Positions 26,311 to 35,988 of a DNA stretch of 64,000 bases are shown piece by piece (the stretch's first letter is position 1; each line of letters begins with the position of its first letter). A model generated the notes under the pieces. It did not search any database. It was not told the DNA's origin and worked only from the letters and a program-made list of their open reading frames with translations. Position numbers and translations under genes: made by a program. Origin of the DNA: Methylicorpusculum oleiharenae (GTDB lineage: Bacteria; Pseudomonadota; Gammaproteobacteria; Methylococcales; Methylomonadaceae); assembly GCF_009828925.2 (NCBI RefSeq), contig NZ_WUTY02000001.1:248001-312000 (forward strand). The letters are read 5' to 3'.

Positions 26311-29028
26311 TTAACTTATCTGACCATGGCACTGCTTATATTTTTTTCCGGAACCGCAGGGACAAGGATCATTCCTTCCAACTTTTTTTCCATCACGGAC
26401 AAAAGGCTGCTCGGCATCTGCCTCACCCGTCACATCCGCATCATGCTCGATCGCCTGAACAAATGACTCGGCTTCAGCATGTTCAAAATGCAACTCTTGA
26501 GGCTCCTGACGCTGCTCATCAATTGCCCGAACATCCTCTTCCTCTTGCACCTGAACTTTCGCAAGAATCCCAACGACTTCATACTTTATGTGGTCCAGAA
26601 GAGCCGTAAACATATCAAACGATTCACGTTTATATTCCTGCTTCGGATCTTTTTGCGCATAGCCTCTAAAATGAATACCCTGACGAAGATGATCCATTGC
26701 AGCAAGATGTTCTTTCCAGCTGTTATCCAACACCTGCATCATGACCGATTTTTCGAAGTGCCTTAGCACGTCAGGCGCAATTCTCTCTTCTTTTTGTTTA
26801 TAAGACTGCTCAACCAGTTCGACAATGCGGTCTCTTAATATTGCTTCATGCAATTTTTTATCGTCGGCAAGCATTTGCCGAACTGGAATTTCCACATTGA
26901 ACTCCTGATGTAAATGCTCTTCTAACCCTTTGGTATTCCATTGCTCTTCCATGGTTTTTGGAGGGATATACTGAGTAATCACATTGTTGACCACATCTTT
27001 TCTGATCTGCGTGATGATGTCGGAAATATCTTCTGCCGCCATCAACTCATTACGTTGCGCATAAACAACCTTCCGCTGATCATTCGCCACGTCATCGTAA
27101 GTCAATATTTGTTTGCGAATATCAAAATTTCGGTTTTCCACTTTTTGCTGGGCGCTTTCAATCGAGCGGGTTACCCAGGGATGCTCAATCGCCTCGCCAT
27201 GTCCCATGCCCAGTTTTTGCATCAACGATGCCACGCGATCCGAAGCGAAAATACGCATCAAAGGATCTTCCAAGGACAGATAAAAACGTGTTGAACCCGG
27301 GTCACCCTGGCGTCCGGAGCGGCCTCTTAACTGATTATCGACCCGGCGGGATTCGTGCCGTTCTGAACCGATGACATGAAGCCCTCCGCTATCCAGCACA
27401 AGCTGGTGTCTATCCAGCCAAGCTCCACGGACTTTTTGTATCTCTTCTTCGCTTGTTCCCTCAGGCAATGCTTTCAATTCTTCGTCCAGGTTTCCCCCCA
27501 GCACGATATCCGTTCCCCTACCCGCCATATTGGTGGCTATAGTTACAGCTCCGGGCATACCGGCTTGGGCGATAATATGCGCCTCGCGTTCATGCTGCTT
27601 GGCATTGAGCACTTCATGCTTGATTTTTTGCTGAGTCAGCAATCTGGATATAATTTCGGAATTTTCAATTGACGTGGTACCCACTAAAACCGGCTGCCCA
27701 CGCTCAACGCATTGTTTAATATCTTCGACAATGGCCTGATATTTTTCTATAGCCGTCAGATAGACCAAATCACCCAGATCTTTTCTGATCATCGGCCTAT
27801 GGGTAGGAATCACAACCACTTCCAGACCGTATATACTATTTAATTCAAATGCCTCCGTATCTGCAGTACCGGTCATACCGGACAGCTTTTCATAAAGCCT
27901 GAAATAATTTTGAAAGGTGATGGAGGCCAAAGTTTGATTTTCGTTTTGAATAGCCACATGCTCTTTTGCTTCTATCGCTTGATGCAAGCCTTCCGACCAG
28001 CGTCGCCCAGGCATAACACGCCCGGTAAACTCATCAACAATGACGACCTCATTGTTTGCGACGATATAATCAACATCTTTTTGAAATAAATTGTGTGCTC
28101 TCAACGATGCATTCAGATAATGCATGAGCCTGATATTAGCAGCGTCATACAAACTTCCACCTTCCGCCATCAAACCATGCTCTATCATTAACCGCTCGAC
28201 CCGTTCATGACCTTCTTCAGTCAAATAAACCTGTCTGGTTTTCTCATCGACAGAAAAATCGCCCGGCTCGTCTTCTTTTTCCTGTTTGGTAAGGAAAGGA
28301 ACAATTTCGTTCGCTTTCATATAAACTTCGGTACTGCCTTCTGTCGGCCCGGAAATGATTAACGGGGTTCTTGCCTCGTCAATCAGAATGGAGTCCACCT
28401 CATCGACAATCGCAAATGCCAGCTCACGCTGAACTTTTTGGGCCATGCTGAACGCCATATTGTCGCGCAGATAGTCAAACCCGAATTCATTGTTTGTTCC
28501 ATAGGTAATGTCGGAAGCATAAGCGGTACGACGCTCACGGCTATCCATTTGGCTCACAATAACCCCAGTTGTCAAGCCGAGAAAACCGTACAACTTGCCC
28601 ATCCAATCCGCATCACGAGCCGCCAAATAATCGTTAACGGTAACGACATGTACGCCCTTCCCCGGCAAGGCATTAAGATAAGCCGCCAGCGTTGCCATCA
28701 ATGTTTTACCTTCTCCGGTCTTCATTTCGGCAATTTTGCCGTCATTCAGTACCATACCGCCGATCAACTGAACATCGAAGTGACGCATTCCAAATACCCG
28801 GGAAGACGCCTCTCTGACAGTAGCAAAAGCTTCAGGAATCAAATCATCTATTGTTTCGCCTTTTTCCAGACGATCACGGAACTCCAGCGTTTTTGCTTTT
28901 AGTTCCTCGTCGGATAATCTTTCATAATCGGCCGCCAGCGCATTGATTTTTTTTACCAGCTTCCTTTTTTTCTTGATCAAGCGATCATTTCGACTGCCTA
29001 TTACAATTTTAACCAGATTACCCAGCAT
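26311..29028 (-). CDS. secA: SecA, preprotein translocase ATPase
   Basis: Motor that drives preproteins through SecYEG. The 905 residues have Walker A (KTGEGKT, 103-109), the DEAD-type Walker [17 protein letters not shown], the preprotein cross-linking domain, [13 protein letters not shown], and the second nucleotide domain with [21 protein letters not shown] (helicase motif VI region). The C-terminal zinc finger that binds SecB is intact (Cys889, Cys891, Cys900, His901). No secM-like leader is found upstream; the nearest upstream genes are a 54-residue ORF and a cold-shock gene. Confidence 0.97.
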   Translation of the reverse strand: MLGNLVKIVIGSRNDRLIKKKRKLVKKINALAADYERLSDEELKAKTLEFRDRLEKGETIDDLIPEAFATVREASSRVFGMRHFDVQLIGGMVLNDGKIAEMKTGEGKTLMATLAAYLNALPGKGVHVVTVNDYLAARDADWMGKLYGFLGLTTGVIVSQMDSRERRTAYASDITYGTNNEFGFDYLRDNMAFSMAQKVQRELAFAIVDEVDSILIDEARTPLIISGPTEGSTEVYMKANEIVPFLTKQEKEDEPGDFSVDEKTRQVYLTEEGHERVERLMIEHGLMAEGGSLYDAANIRLMHYLNASLRAHNLFQKDVDYIVANNEVVIVDEFTGRVMPGRRWSEGLHQAIEAKEHVAIQNENQTLASITFQNYFRLYEKLSGMTGTADTEAFELNSIYGLEVVVIPTHRPMIRKDLGDLVYLTAIEKYQAIVEDIKQCVERGQPVLVGTTSIENSEIISRLLTQQKIKHEVLNAKQHEREAHIIAQAGMPGAVTIATNMAGRGTDIVLGGNLDEELKALPEGTSEEEIQKVRGAWLDRHQLVLDSGGLHVIGSERHESRRVDNQLRGRSGRQGDPGSTRFYLSLEDPLMRIFASDRVASLMQKLGMGHGEAIEHPWVTRSIESAQQKVENRNFDIRKQILTYDDVANDQRKVVYAQRNELMAAEDISDIITQIRKDVVNNVITQYIPPKTMEEQWNTKGLEEHLHQEFNVEIPVRQMLADDKKLHEAILRDRIVELVEQSYKQKEERIAPDVLRHFEKSVMMQVLDNSWKEHLAAMDHLRQGIHFRGYAQKDPKQEYKRESFDMFTALLDHIKYEVVGILAKVQVQEEEDVRAIDEQRQEPQELHFEHAEAESFVQAIEHDADVTGEADAEQPFVRDGKKVGRNDPCPCGSGKKYKQCHGQIS

Positions 29029-29536
29029 GCTTTTTTCCGATGTGATTTGTGAGATTGCATTTTCAAATAGCGCCGATTATATAACGAGTGGCCCTTTTTT
29101 TACAGTTAAAAACAACCCTGGCAAACTGATATCGATACTGTACAGACAGTAGAATTTCCGAAATTACAAATAAACACACTTTCCGGTTCGACACCTCAGA
29201 GGCCAATTACTGCCACGGGTACATTAGAGAGAACCACCCAATATGGCGCATGTGGCATGATCAATAGCCACAAAAGGCACGAAAAATAGGATTGGGTGGA
29301 TTGCGGATTTTAAGCGGATTCATCAAGAACGGATGAGAAATGAAATATTAATGCAGTGAGTACCTTGTTTTGAAGACCAAAGGCTGAATTCCTGAAAGCG
29401 GCAGGGATGCGGTTAAGTATATTGATTAACGTCAACCGTTATCCACAAGTGACGGCTAAGCAAATAGTTCAAGGGATTTCGTGTATTTTGCAGAAAATGC
29501 GTAACATCAGCGATGAATGCCGAAGGGACTTGTTTA
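29029..29536. other. Gene-free stretch upstream of secA
   Basis: No coding frame is convincing. It must contain the secA promoter. I see an inverted repeat of CCACCCAAT (near 29236 and 29292 on opposite strands), a palindrome TACTGTACAGACAGTA (29136-29151), and one consensus DnaA box TTATCCACA (29439-29447). None is enough alone to assign a function. Confidence 0.5.
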
Positions 29537-29566
29537 AAACATCCGGGAAAAAATTCCCGGATGTTT
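29537..29566. terminator. Hairpin terminator below the 54-residue ORF
   Basis: Perfect 13-base stem AAACATCCGGGAA / TTCCCGGATGTTT with a 4-base loop. On the minus strand it follows the small ORF by about 45 bases. There is no long T-run, only TTTAAA-type sequence, so it is probably a terminator or an mRNA-stabilising hairpin. Confidence 0.7.
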
Positions 29567-29610
29567 AAATCTTTGTTTACCAGACAACTCCTTTGAAGAA
29601 TTGATTTGCA

Positions 29611-29775
29611 TCATTCACTGCCTGTTTTGCCAAGTTTACGGTTCATATTTAAATTACTGGCAATAGTCGCCGTTGCAAACAGTGTGGATGAAATAACAAA
29701 TTCGCCTGAAACAAAGCCTATTAGACCACTTACAAAAACCGCACCCGTTAATACATCTCGGTAAAAATCACTCAT
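29611..29775 (-). CDS. Small membrane protein, 54 residues, unknown function
   Basis: An unrecognised ORF too short for ordinary ORF callers. Its ATG at 29775 (MSDFYRDVLTG) follows an AAGGAATAG ribosome binding site six to eight bases away. Residues about 8-41 are hydrophobic with small residues (GAVFVSGLIGFVSGEFVISS and on to ATATIASN), enough for one long or two short membrane segments, and the C-terminus is basic (NMNRKLGKTG). A stem-loop lies downstream. Good Shine-Dalgarno, amphipathic ends and a terminator argue for a real gene; no family is recognised. Confidence 0.6.
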   Translation of the reverse strand: MSDFYRDVLTGAVFVSGLIGFVSGEFVISSTLFATATIASNLNMNRKLGKTGSE

Positions 29776-29914
29776 AACTCTATTCCTTTATAAATAATTG
29801 AGAAAAAACTACACAAACTTAACTATAGGGATGATTCCAATTCTTTACAATCACACTAGGTATTTATGCATTATTTCCTATCAGTCACCAACAGCTTCTA
29901 GAAAGGAATGATCA

Positions 29915-30119
29915 TACTTCGCGCGGTCATGTTTTCGGCTTTTATGGCAAGGCTATTTAGTTCGAGAGCAAGGCGCGGGAACAGGGGTATGGCAAGCTCT
30001 GTAACTGCTTTCGCAAAGCTTCCGCTCCTGCTCACGCCCCTTACCTCCATCCATGGAGGCAACGCCGCTATCGGACAAAAGAGCGCGTCAGAAAACCGCA
30101 AATGTGGCCGCGCGAAGTA
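29915..30119. repeat. Palindromic element C, different from A and B
   Basis: A 205-base segment bounded by imperfect inverted repeats of about 24-28 bases. The left end reads TACTTCGCGCGGTCATG and the right end, on the other strand, TACTTCGCGCGGCCACA; the match then continues as TTTTCGG against TTTGCGG. The interior is GC-rich compared with the AT-rich surroundings and is open on both strands in places, as a palindrome would be. It looks like a non-autonomous transposon-type or other dispersed palindromic repeat. No clean target duplication is visible. Confidence 0.6.
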
Positions 30120-30505
30120 AAGCTATCATTATTTCCATTTAACATAGCTTTTATGTTCTAAAAACCGGTTTCCTGCAGCAAAAAATGAATACTCACCTTT
30201 GTAGCTGAATTTTTTCAGCCGATTGCCAGAAGAAATCGGAATAAAACAGTTCGGCCTTTAGCGTTATTAAAGCAATTTAAGAATTTCAGAGGCGGTTAGA
30301 CCGCTCGAACAAGAGGAATGAGTGTCTTGAAAAGAAAGACTCGCGGATCAATCAGGAAGGATTAACGAGCTTATTATAACTTCCCTGCGCATTTTTAAAA
30401 AATGATCCGTAATTTTTAGAGGAAAACTGGCGGGTTATTGCCAGGTGATCAGGAAAAATACTCAATGAGTAGTGATACCCAATCAACCCAGCCAGTAACC
30501 GCTGA
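30120..30505. other. Gene-free stretch between element C and the cold-shock gene
   Basis: No supported gene. A small hairpin AGGCGGTTAGACCGCT lies near 30289. On the minus strand a short stem (CTGGC / GCCAG, 30427-30442) followed by TTTT could end the cold-shock transcript. Otherwise I see nothing specific. Confidence 0.45.
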
Positions 30506-30709
30506 TTAGATAATCGTAACTTCTTCGGCTTGCGGTCCTTTTTGACCTTGAGTCACAACAAATTGGACTTTTTGTCCTTCGTTTAAGGATTTAAATCCTG
30601 TTCCCGCTATATTGCGAAAATGAACAAAAACATCGGGTCCTTGCTCTTGTTGAATAAAACCGAAACCTTTGTCCGCATTAAACCATTTAACTGTGCCTGT
30701 AGTAGCCAT
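30506..30709 (-). CDS. Cold-shock (CspA-family) protein
   Basis: A 67-residue single cold-shock domain that binds single-stranded nucleic acid and melts RNA structure. RNP1 is KGFGFI and RNP2 is VFVHF; the start is [11 protein letters not shown]. The ribosome binding site AGGAGT precedes the ATG by seven bases. The 300 bases upstream are gene-free and may include the long 5' leader that CspA-type mRNAs often have, so cold regulation through leader folding is possible, although I cannot point to a defined cold box. Confidence 0.95.
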   Translation of the reverse strand: MATTGTVKWFNADKGFGFIQQEQGPDVFVHFRNIAGTGFKSLNEGQKVQFVVTQGQKGPQAEEVTII

Positions 30710-31010
30710 GTGTAACTCCTGAATAAAAAAATGTAACGCTTGAAGCGATGTGCAGCGGGAAATATTGAAATGACTTAATGCAGAACAGAACGAGGACTTA
30801 GGGGTACGGAGTACTACAGAAAAAACATCGTAACAGCAAACAATTAAGCTTTATCACTTTCTAGCCGCGGCTATTTTATGCCAAATCAGCTTAAAGTCAA
30901 TCTATGCACTTGGAAGAATAGAACTTGTCTATCAACAATGTGATTTAATGGATTAAAACAACCCGTTAAATTCAATCAGAACTAATCTGTATCACTCTGT
31001 CTTCAGGTCA
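30710..31010. other. Divergent intergenic region, cold-shock gene and dciA
   Basis: About 300 bases with promoters for both flanking genes presumably inside. The half next to the cold-shock gene is the likely 5' leader of its mRNA (GC-richer, with repeats of GTAC and a TTCTGTTCTG run). No ORF or hairpin stands out. Confidence 0.4.
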
Positions 31011-31478
31011 ATGGCTAAATATCACTCGTTTAAAACTCCGCTGGCATTTCCCAATAAAACGCTTGCCGTGATCGCCTTACATGCAAAACAGCAATCGATC
31101 ATTCTTAACGCCATTCGCGCAAGACTGCCTGATGAACTGACCAGCTCTATAAAATATCTCGCTGTCTCGGGCGGCAAACTCCAGGTTTATACTGACAATG
31201 CGGCTAATGCGACAAAACTGAGATTTCATGGCCCCACCTTATTAGATGCTGCCAGCCTGGCAACGCACGCTAAAGTTTTGTCTTTGCAGATACGGATAAC
31301 AGAAACTTTGCGTCAGGAATACCGTGTCAGAAAGCCAGGACCGAAGCTTCCGTCTATGGCTATTATCAAGGCACTTAGGAATAATCAAGCATCAAAATCG
31401 GCTGATCCGCTGGATCAGGCCCTCATGCGCTTGAGTTTGACTTTAGAAAAATTATCTAAAAAACCAGCAGAAAGTTGA
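31011..31478 (+). CDS. dciA: DciA-type (DUF721) replicative helicase-operator protein
   Basis: DciA is the ancestral loader or operator of the DnaB replicative helicase in bacteria without DnaC. The 155-residue sequence belongs to DUF721: QQSIILNAIRARLPDEL, then SGGKLQVYTDNAANATKLRFHGPTLL, with LSLQIRITETL completing the KH-like fold, and a variable, basic C-terminal tail. Location near lpxC and secA is typical of gammaproteobacteria. Here it runs opposite to both, converging with lpxC over a shared hairpin. Confidence 0.85.
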   Translation: MAKYHSFKTPLAFPNKTLAVIALHAKQQSIILNAIRARLPDELTSSIKYLAVSGGKLQVYTDNAANATKLRFHGPTLLDAASLATHAKVLSLQIRITETLRQEYRVRKPGPKLPSMAIIKALRNNQASKSADPLDQALMRLSLTLEKLSKKPAES

Positions 31479-31503
31479 AGCGAAGCTGATCCATCGCTTC
31501 AAC
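31474..31503. terminator. Hairpin between convergent dciA and lpxC
   Basis: Perfect 10-base stem GTTGAAGCGA / TCGCTTCAAC with a 10-base loop. It begins at the dciA stop codon and ends 12 bases below the lpxC stop, so it can serve both. T-runs are short, so efficiency is uncertain. Confidence 0.6.
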
Positions 31504-31515
31504 TGATTGAAATAC

Positions 31516-32439
31516 TTATGCAGGCTCGGCAACATCCCCTGCACTGCGCATAAACGAAATGGGGGCATCCTTCTCATCATCGAAAGTTACCATTTCCCAC
31601 GCATCCTTGTTTTCAAGCAACGTCCGGAGTAATTTATTATTCAGTCCGTGCCCGGATTTATACCCGACAAATTCCCCAATCAGGCTATGCCCCAATAAAT
31701 ACAAATCGCCGATTGCGTCCAAAATTTTATGCTTTACAAACTCATCGGCGTAACGCAAACCGTCTTCGTTAAGGATTTTGTCATCATCGACAACAATGGC
31801 GTTATCCAGACTGCCGCCCAAAGCAAGGTTATTCTGCCTGAGCATATCAATATCTTTCATAAAGCCAAAGGTTCTAGCCCGACTCACTTCCTTAACAAAA
31901 GTTGTCGAGGAAAAATCCATCACAGCTGTCTTTAAGTGCTCAGCGAAAGCAGGATGTTCAAAATCGATTGTAAACGTGACTTTGAAGCCATTAAAAGGCT
32001 CAAATGCGGCCCATTTATCGCCATCCTCGACACGGATGCTGCGTTTTATCCGAAGATATTGTTTCGGAATGTCCTGCTCTTCTACACCGGCCGACTGTAA
32101 TAAAAAAACAAAGGGCCCGGCACTGCCATCCATGATAGGCACCTCAGCGGCACTCAGATCAATAATAGCGTTATCGATCCCCAAACCTGCAAATGCGGAA
32201 AGCAAATGCTCGATAGTAGATATTTTTACACCATCTTGAATGAGAGTCGTTGAAAGGGTGGTTTCTCCAACATTTCCCGGTGACGCAATAATGGTGACGG
32301 GCTCGTCCAGATCAACACGACGAAACCTTATACCGGTATTGGGTTCTGCCGGACGCAAAGTCACATAAACCTTATCGCCGGTATGCAGCCCTACACCGGT
32401 GGCCCGAATCGTGTTTTTTAAAGTACGCTGTTTGATCAT
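31516..32439 (-). CDS. lpxC: UDP-3-O-acyl-N-acetylglucosamine deacetylase LpxC
   Basis: Zinc enzyme for the first committed step of lipid A synthesis. The frame can begin with TTG at 32448, but the ATG at 32439 gives the standard [15 protein letters not shown] start (307 residues). Zinc ligands are seen in [12 protein letters not shown] and in the HKILDAIGD motif, and the catalytic loop includes [13 protein letters not shown]. It lies downstream of ftsZ, as usual, with 346 bases between them including a probable own promoter. Confidence 0.97.
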   Translation of the reverse strand: MIKQRTLKNTIRATGVGLHTGDKVYVTLRPAEPNTGIRFRRVDLDEPVTIIASPGNVGETTLSTTLIQDGVKISTIEHLLSAFAGLGIDNAIIDLSAAEVPIMDGSAGPFVFLLQSAGVEEQDIPKQYLRIKRSIRVEDGDKWAAFEPFNGFKVTFTIDFEHPAFAEHLKTAVMDFSSTTFVKEVSRARTFGFMKDIDMLRQNNLALGGSLDNAIVVDDDKILNEDGLRYADEFVKHKILDAIGDLYLLGHSLIGEFVGYKSGHGLNNKLLRTLLENKDAWEMVTFDDEKDAPISFMRSAGDVAEPA

Positions 32440-32785
32440 AGATTTCAATAATGCCTAATTTATTGGGGCAGGAAACTGTGGGAGTATATCATATTAGCCA
32501 GTCATTCAAACCATCAGACTACAAATGACTTTGATTTTTCGGGCGTTATCCAGCCAGAAAGCGCACATTAAATTTCGGCCATTCGCCAAGACACGTTATC
32601 CGCAAAAGAGGTGAAACAGGCGACTGGCAGAATTTTGCAGGCTTAATAATAAATTACCCATTAACTATCAGAATGAGGCCGGTAAATAAATGAATTCGAT
32701 GTGCTCCATTATGGCTGAGCAGAAGTCCTTCCCCGGCCATCCCTGGCAGTGGAAATTAACTGACATCGATAATAAACAGGCTCGA
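32440..32785. other. Gap between ftsZ and lpxC
   Basis: No gene seen. It carries the candidate lpxC promoter listed at 32483-32509. I see no terminator with a T-run for ftsZ, so some read-through into lpxC is possible. Confidence 0.45.
32483..32509 (-). promoter_or_regulatory. Candidate lpxC promoter
   Basis: On the minus strand a TATACT hexamer (32483-32488) is preceded by TTGAAT (32504-32509) with a 15-base spacer, or TTTGAA with 16. It lies about 45 bases upstream of the lpxC ATG, fitting transcription apart from ftsZ. Confidence 0.4.
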
Positions 32786-33946
32786 TTAATCCGCTTGACG
32801 TCTTAAAAACGCAGGGATGTCCAAATAGTCCATATCGATCTCTTTTTTAGGCTGAGCACCAAAACGCGTCTCACGAAGTTCAGCACGATTTTGTCTTATG
32901 ACAGTGGGCTTATCCAGCTTTTCATAATTAATTTCGCCCGCCGTCACGGCTTTTACCGCCAACTTGATGTGTGGATGCGCTGCAACGGTTTGTCCGCCCA
33001 TACCCGTTGCCACGACAGTCACCTTGATCTCGTCACCCAGAGAAGGATCGATGGCTGTTCCGATCTTAATGATGGCGTCTTCCGATCCGAATTCGTGAAC
33101 AATGTTACCTACTTCATCAAACTCGGCAATCCCCATATCCGCAGCGGTAATGTTGACGAGAATTCCGCGTGCACCTTGCAAGTTGATATCTTCCAGCAAA
33201 GGACAGGCGATGGCTTTTTCAGCGGCTTCTCTAGCACGGTTCTCACCTGAGGCCGATCCCGTACCCATAATCGCAGCACCCATACCCGACATAACGGTTC
33301 TTACGTCAGCAAAATCGACGTTGATCATACCGGGATGAGTAATTAATTCGGTAATGCCTTGCACCGCATCCAGCAGCACATTGTTGGCCGCATTAAATGC
33401 GCTTACCAATGAAATGTTGCTGCCTAAAACCGGCAACAGTTTTTGATTGGGAATCGTGATCAAAGAATCGACATATTTTTCAAGTTCTTTGATACCTTGT
33501 TCGGCGACTTCCATTTTCTTTTTGCCTTCGAAATGGAAAGGCTTGGTCACAACTGCAACGGTAAGAATGCCTAATTCTCTGGCTATTTCAGCAATAGTGG
33601 GAATGGCTCCAGTACCTGTGCCGCCGCCCATGCCTGCGGTTAAAAAAACCATATCGGCACCCTGAATGACTTCCTTGATTCGCTCTCTGTTTTCCAACGC
33701 CGCTTGTTTACCGATATCAGGATTGGTCCCCGCACCCAAACCTTTGGTCAATTCCGCGCCCAATTGAATGATAGTATCCACATTCATTTTTCTTAGTGCT
33801 TGGGCATCGGTATTTGCACAGATGAATTGCACACCTTCAATGTGTTTTTCCACCATGTGATTGACTGCATTACCGCCACCGCCGCCGACGCCGATGACTT
33901 TTATTACGGCATTTTCAGCACCGATGTCCATTAGTTCATATTTCAT
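32786..33946 (-). CDS. ftsZ: FtsZ, cell-division tubulin homologue
   Basis: GTPase that forms the Z ring. The 386 residues contain the tubulin signature GGGTGTG (107-113), the T7 loop region (NVDFADVRTVM), and the conserved C-terminal peptide DYLDIPAFLRRQ that binds FtsA and ZipA. A rather short linker precedes this tail. It ends the dcw cluster, 29 bases after ftsA. Confidence 0.98.
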   Translation of the reverse strand: MKYELMDIGAENAVIKVIGVGGGGGNAVNHMVEKHIEGVQFICANTDAQALRKMNVDTIIQLGAELTKGLGAGTNPDIGKQAALENRERIKEVIQGADMVFLTAGMGGGTGTGAIPTIAEIARELGILTVAVVTKPFHFEGKKKMEVAEQGIKELEKYVDSLITIPNQKLLPVLGSNISLVSAFNAANNVLLDAVQGITELITHPGMINVDFADVRTVMSGMGAAIMGTGSASGENRAREAAEKAIACPLLEDINLQGARGILVNITAADMGIAEFDEVGNIVHEFGSEDAIIKIGTAIDPSLGDEIKVTVVATGMGGQTVAAHPHIKLAVKAVTAGEINYEKLDKPTVIRQNRAELRETRFGAQPKKEIDMDYLDIPAFLRRQAD

Positions 33947-33975
33947 AATTGTTCCCCTTGCAAACGTAATAATTC

Positions 33976-35202
33976 TTAAAAATTACCCTGAAACCATTTT
34001 TTCATTTTGGCCAACACGCCGGTGCTATCCGCATCAAAACTGTCAAAGCCACCCCTGTGTTCTTTTCCATATAGCAACAAACCCACACCGGTTGAATGGA
34101 TCGGATTTCTGATAACATCCGTCAGCCCTGAAACATGCTGAGGAAGTCCCATCCGGACCGGCATATGGAATATCTCTTCCGCTAATTCGATTACCCCTGT
34201 TACTTTCGCGCTCCCGCCAGTAATGACAATACCGGCGGCAATCATTTCTTCATACCCGCTTCGCCTTAGCTCAGCTTGAACCAACAACATCAACTCTTCA
34301 TAACGAGGCTCAATGATTTCCGCCAGATTTTGCACGGATATTTTTCTGGGTGCTCTATCACCAATACTAGGCACCTCAATCAACTGATCAGTATTGGCTA
34401 ATTGTGTCAGTGCACAAGCATATTTCTGCTTGATTTGTTCTGCATTTTGGGTAGGTGTTCTTAAGGCTACGGCTATATCATTGGTGACTTGATCACCCGC
34501 AATCGGAATAACAGCGGTATGCTTGATCGCACCGTGGGAGAAAACAGCAATGTCTGTGGTCCCGCCGCCTATATCAATAAGACAAACGCCCAAATCTTTT
34601 TCATCATCGGTCAGAACGGAATTACACGATGCCAGCTGCTCCAGAACGATATCGTCTACTTCCAGCCCACACCGGCGGATACATTTGATAATGTTTTGCG
34701 CCGCGCTGACGCTTCCGGTCACCATGTGAACCTTGGCTTCCAAGCGAATGCCTGACATCCCGATAGGTTCTTTGATACCATCCTGCAAATCAATCACAAA
34801 TTCCTGAGGCAGAATGTGCAAAATTTTCTGATCAGCAGGGATTGCCACTGCTCGAGCAGAATCAATCACTCTGTCAATGTCATATTGAGTCACTTCTTTT
34901 TCTTTTATAGCGACAATCCCGTGGGAATTGAGGCTTTTTATGTGACTTCCGGCTATACCCGCAAATACCGAGGTGATTTCGCATCCCGCCATCAGTTCGG
35001 CTTCCTCGATCGCTCGACGAATTGACTGCACAGTAGACTCAAGGTTAACCACAACCCCCTTTTTTAAGCCGCGAGAAGGTGTGCAACCGATACCTATAAC
35101 TTCAATTTCGCCATTCCCGGTATGTTCACCGACGATGGCTGCAACTTTTGATGTTCCAATATCCAGTCCAACTATTAAATTCCTATCTGTTTTTTTTGCC
35201 AT
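33976..35202 (-). CDS. ftsA: FtsA, actin-like division protein
   Basis: Membrane-binding actin homologue that tethers FtsZ. The 408 residues begin LIVGLDIGTSKVAAIVGE (phosphate-1 loop), include the IDIGGGTTDIAVF phosphate-2 motif and VITGGSAKVTG, and finish with the amphipathic helix KMKKWFQGNF that binds membrane. Sits between ftsQ and ftsZ with 35 and 29 base gaps. Confidence 0.98.
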   Translation of the reverse strand: MAKKTDRNLIVGLDIGTSKVAAIVGEHTGNGEIEVIGIGCTPSRGLKKGVVVNLESTVQSIRRAIEEAELMAGCEITSVFAGIAGSHIKSLNSHGIVAIKEKEVTQYDIDRVIDSARAVAIPADQKILHILPQEFVIDLQDGIKEPIGMSGIRLEAKVHMVTGSVSAAQNIIKCIRRCGLEVDDIVLEQLASCNSVLTDDEKDLGVCLIDIGGGTTDIAVFSHGAIKHTAVIPIAGDQVTNDIAVALRTPTQNAEQIKQKYACALTQLANTDQLIEVPSIGDRAPRKISVQNLAEIIEPRYEELMLLVQAELRRSGYEEMIAAGIVITGGSAKVTGVIELAEEIFHMPVRMGLPQHVSGLTDVIRNPIHSTGVGLLLYGKEHRGGFDSFDADSTGVLAKMKKWFQGNF

Positions 35203-35237
35203 TTTATTTACTCTTAGAACACCATAATCTGTAGCTG

Positions 35238-35978
35238 TTAAGGCTGCTGTTGTCCTTCAGCAATCTTCTTCCAGTCTATTTCCGGAACGCCGGGTTTCCA
35301 TGTAACTGCATAGCCGTTCGGATACCTTAAATCGACTTTTGCAATTGACTCTATTTGATCTTGATTTAATAAACTCAAGGTCTTTAAAAACCGCTGAAAA
35401 GTTCTCAGTTGTTCTTTTCCGCCTAGTTGTATTTCCATACCATTCGTTAACACGATCTTCCAGGCCCGCCGTTCGTTAACAATAAACTCTGCCAATCCAA
35501 ATGAATGATCCGCCAGGGTTGTTCTCAAACCTCTCATGATTTCAAGAAGTTTGGCAGCTTGGCCTTCGGGGCCATGCAATTTGGGAAGATTTTCAAACTG
35601 TACCGTATTCGACGGTCTAAATATTTCTCCCCGTATAGATAGCAGACCATTTTCACCCCATCGGGCGACTGCCATTTTTTCGTAGACCTTAATATCAATC
35701 GCATCCGGCCATACCCTCTTAACCCTGACATTAGCAATCCACGGCAACTTCATCATAGCCTGCTGTATTGCCAGCATATCGGCACTAAAGATGCCGGTCG
35801 TCACCAAAGGCTTAACGGTCTGCTTAAGTTCCTCTTTACTGATGTATTGAAAAACACCTTCAATTCTTACATACCTGATAGGTACCGCATCCGACTGGTA
35901 GGTTTTTGCTTTGTCCCAAAAAGTCCATATTAGCCCTATCAATAACAACCCTATGCACACAAACTTGGTGATCTGCAT
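35238..35978 (-). CDS. ftsQ: FtsQ, divisome scaffold protein
   Basis: Bitopic protein linking early and late divisome parts. The 246 residues have one membrane segment at about 6-23, a POTRA domain (VPIRYVRIEGVFQYISKEELKQ onward), then the beta domain with KVDLRYPNGYAVTW near the C-terminus. Position between ddl and ftsA is standard; 10 bases separate it from ddl. Confidence 0.96.
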   Translation of the reverse strand: MQITKFVCIGLLLIGLIWTFWDKAKTYQSDAVPIRYVRIEGVFQYISKEELKQTVKPLVTTGIFSADMLAIQQAMMKLPWIANVRVKRVWPDAIDIKVYEKMAVARWGENGLLSIRGEIFRPSNTVQFENLPKLHGPEGQAAKLLEIMRGLRTTLADHSFGLAEFIVNERRAWKIVLTNGMEIQLGGKEQLRTFQRFLKTLSLLNQDQIESIAKVDLRYPNGYAVTWKPGVPEIDWKKIAEGQQQP

Positions 35979-35988
35979 ATCACCTCAG

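Noticed and set aside
29136-29151. Palindrome TACTGTACAGACAGTA, resembling a LexA (SOS) box
   Set aside because: The CTGT and ACAG half-sites are 4 bases apart, whereas LexA sites of this type need 8. No SOS gene is adjacent.
29439-29447. A perfect DnaA box TTATCCACA upstream of secA
   Set aside because: Only one box is present, with no cluster, no AT-rich unwinding element and no dnaA/dnaN neighbours. A lone 9-mer is expected by chance at this rate; another copy lies inside pilP.
29898-30120. Overlapping ORFs of 67 and 70 codons on opposite strands
   Set aside because: They lie in palindromic element C, which makes both strands look open. No ribosome binding site or known family.
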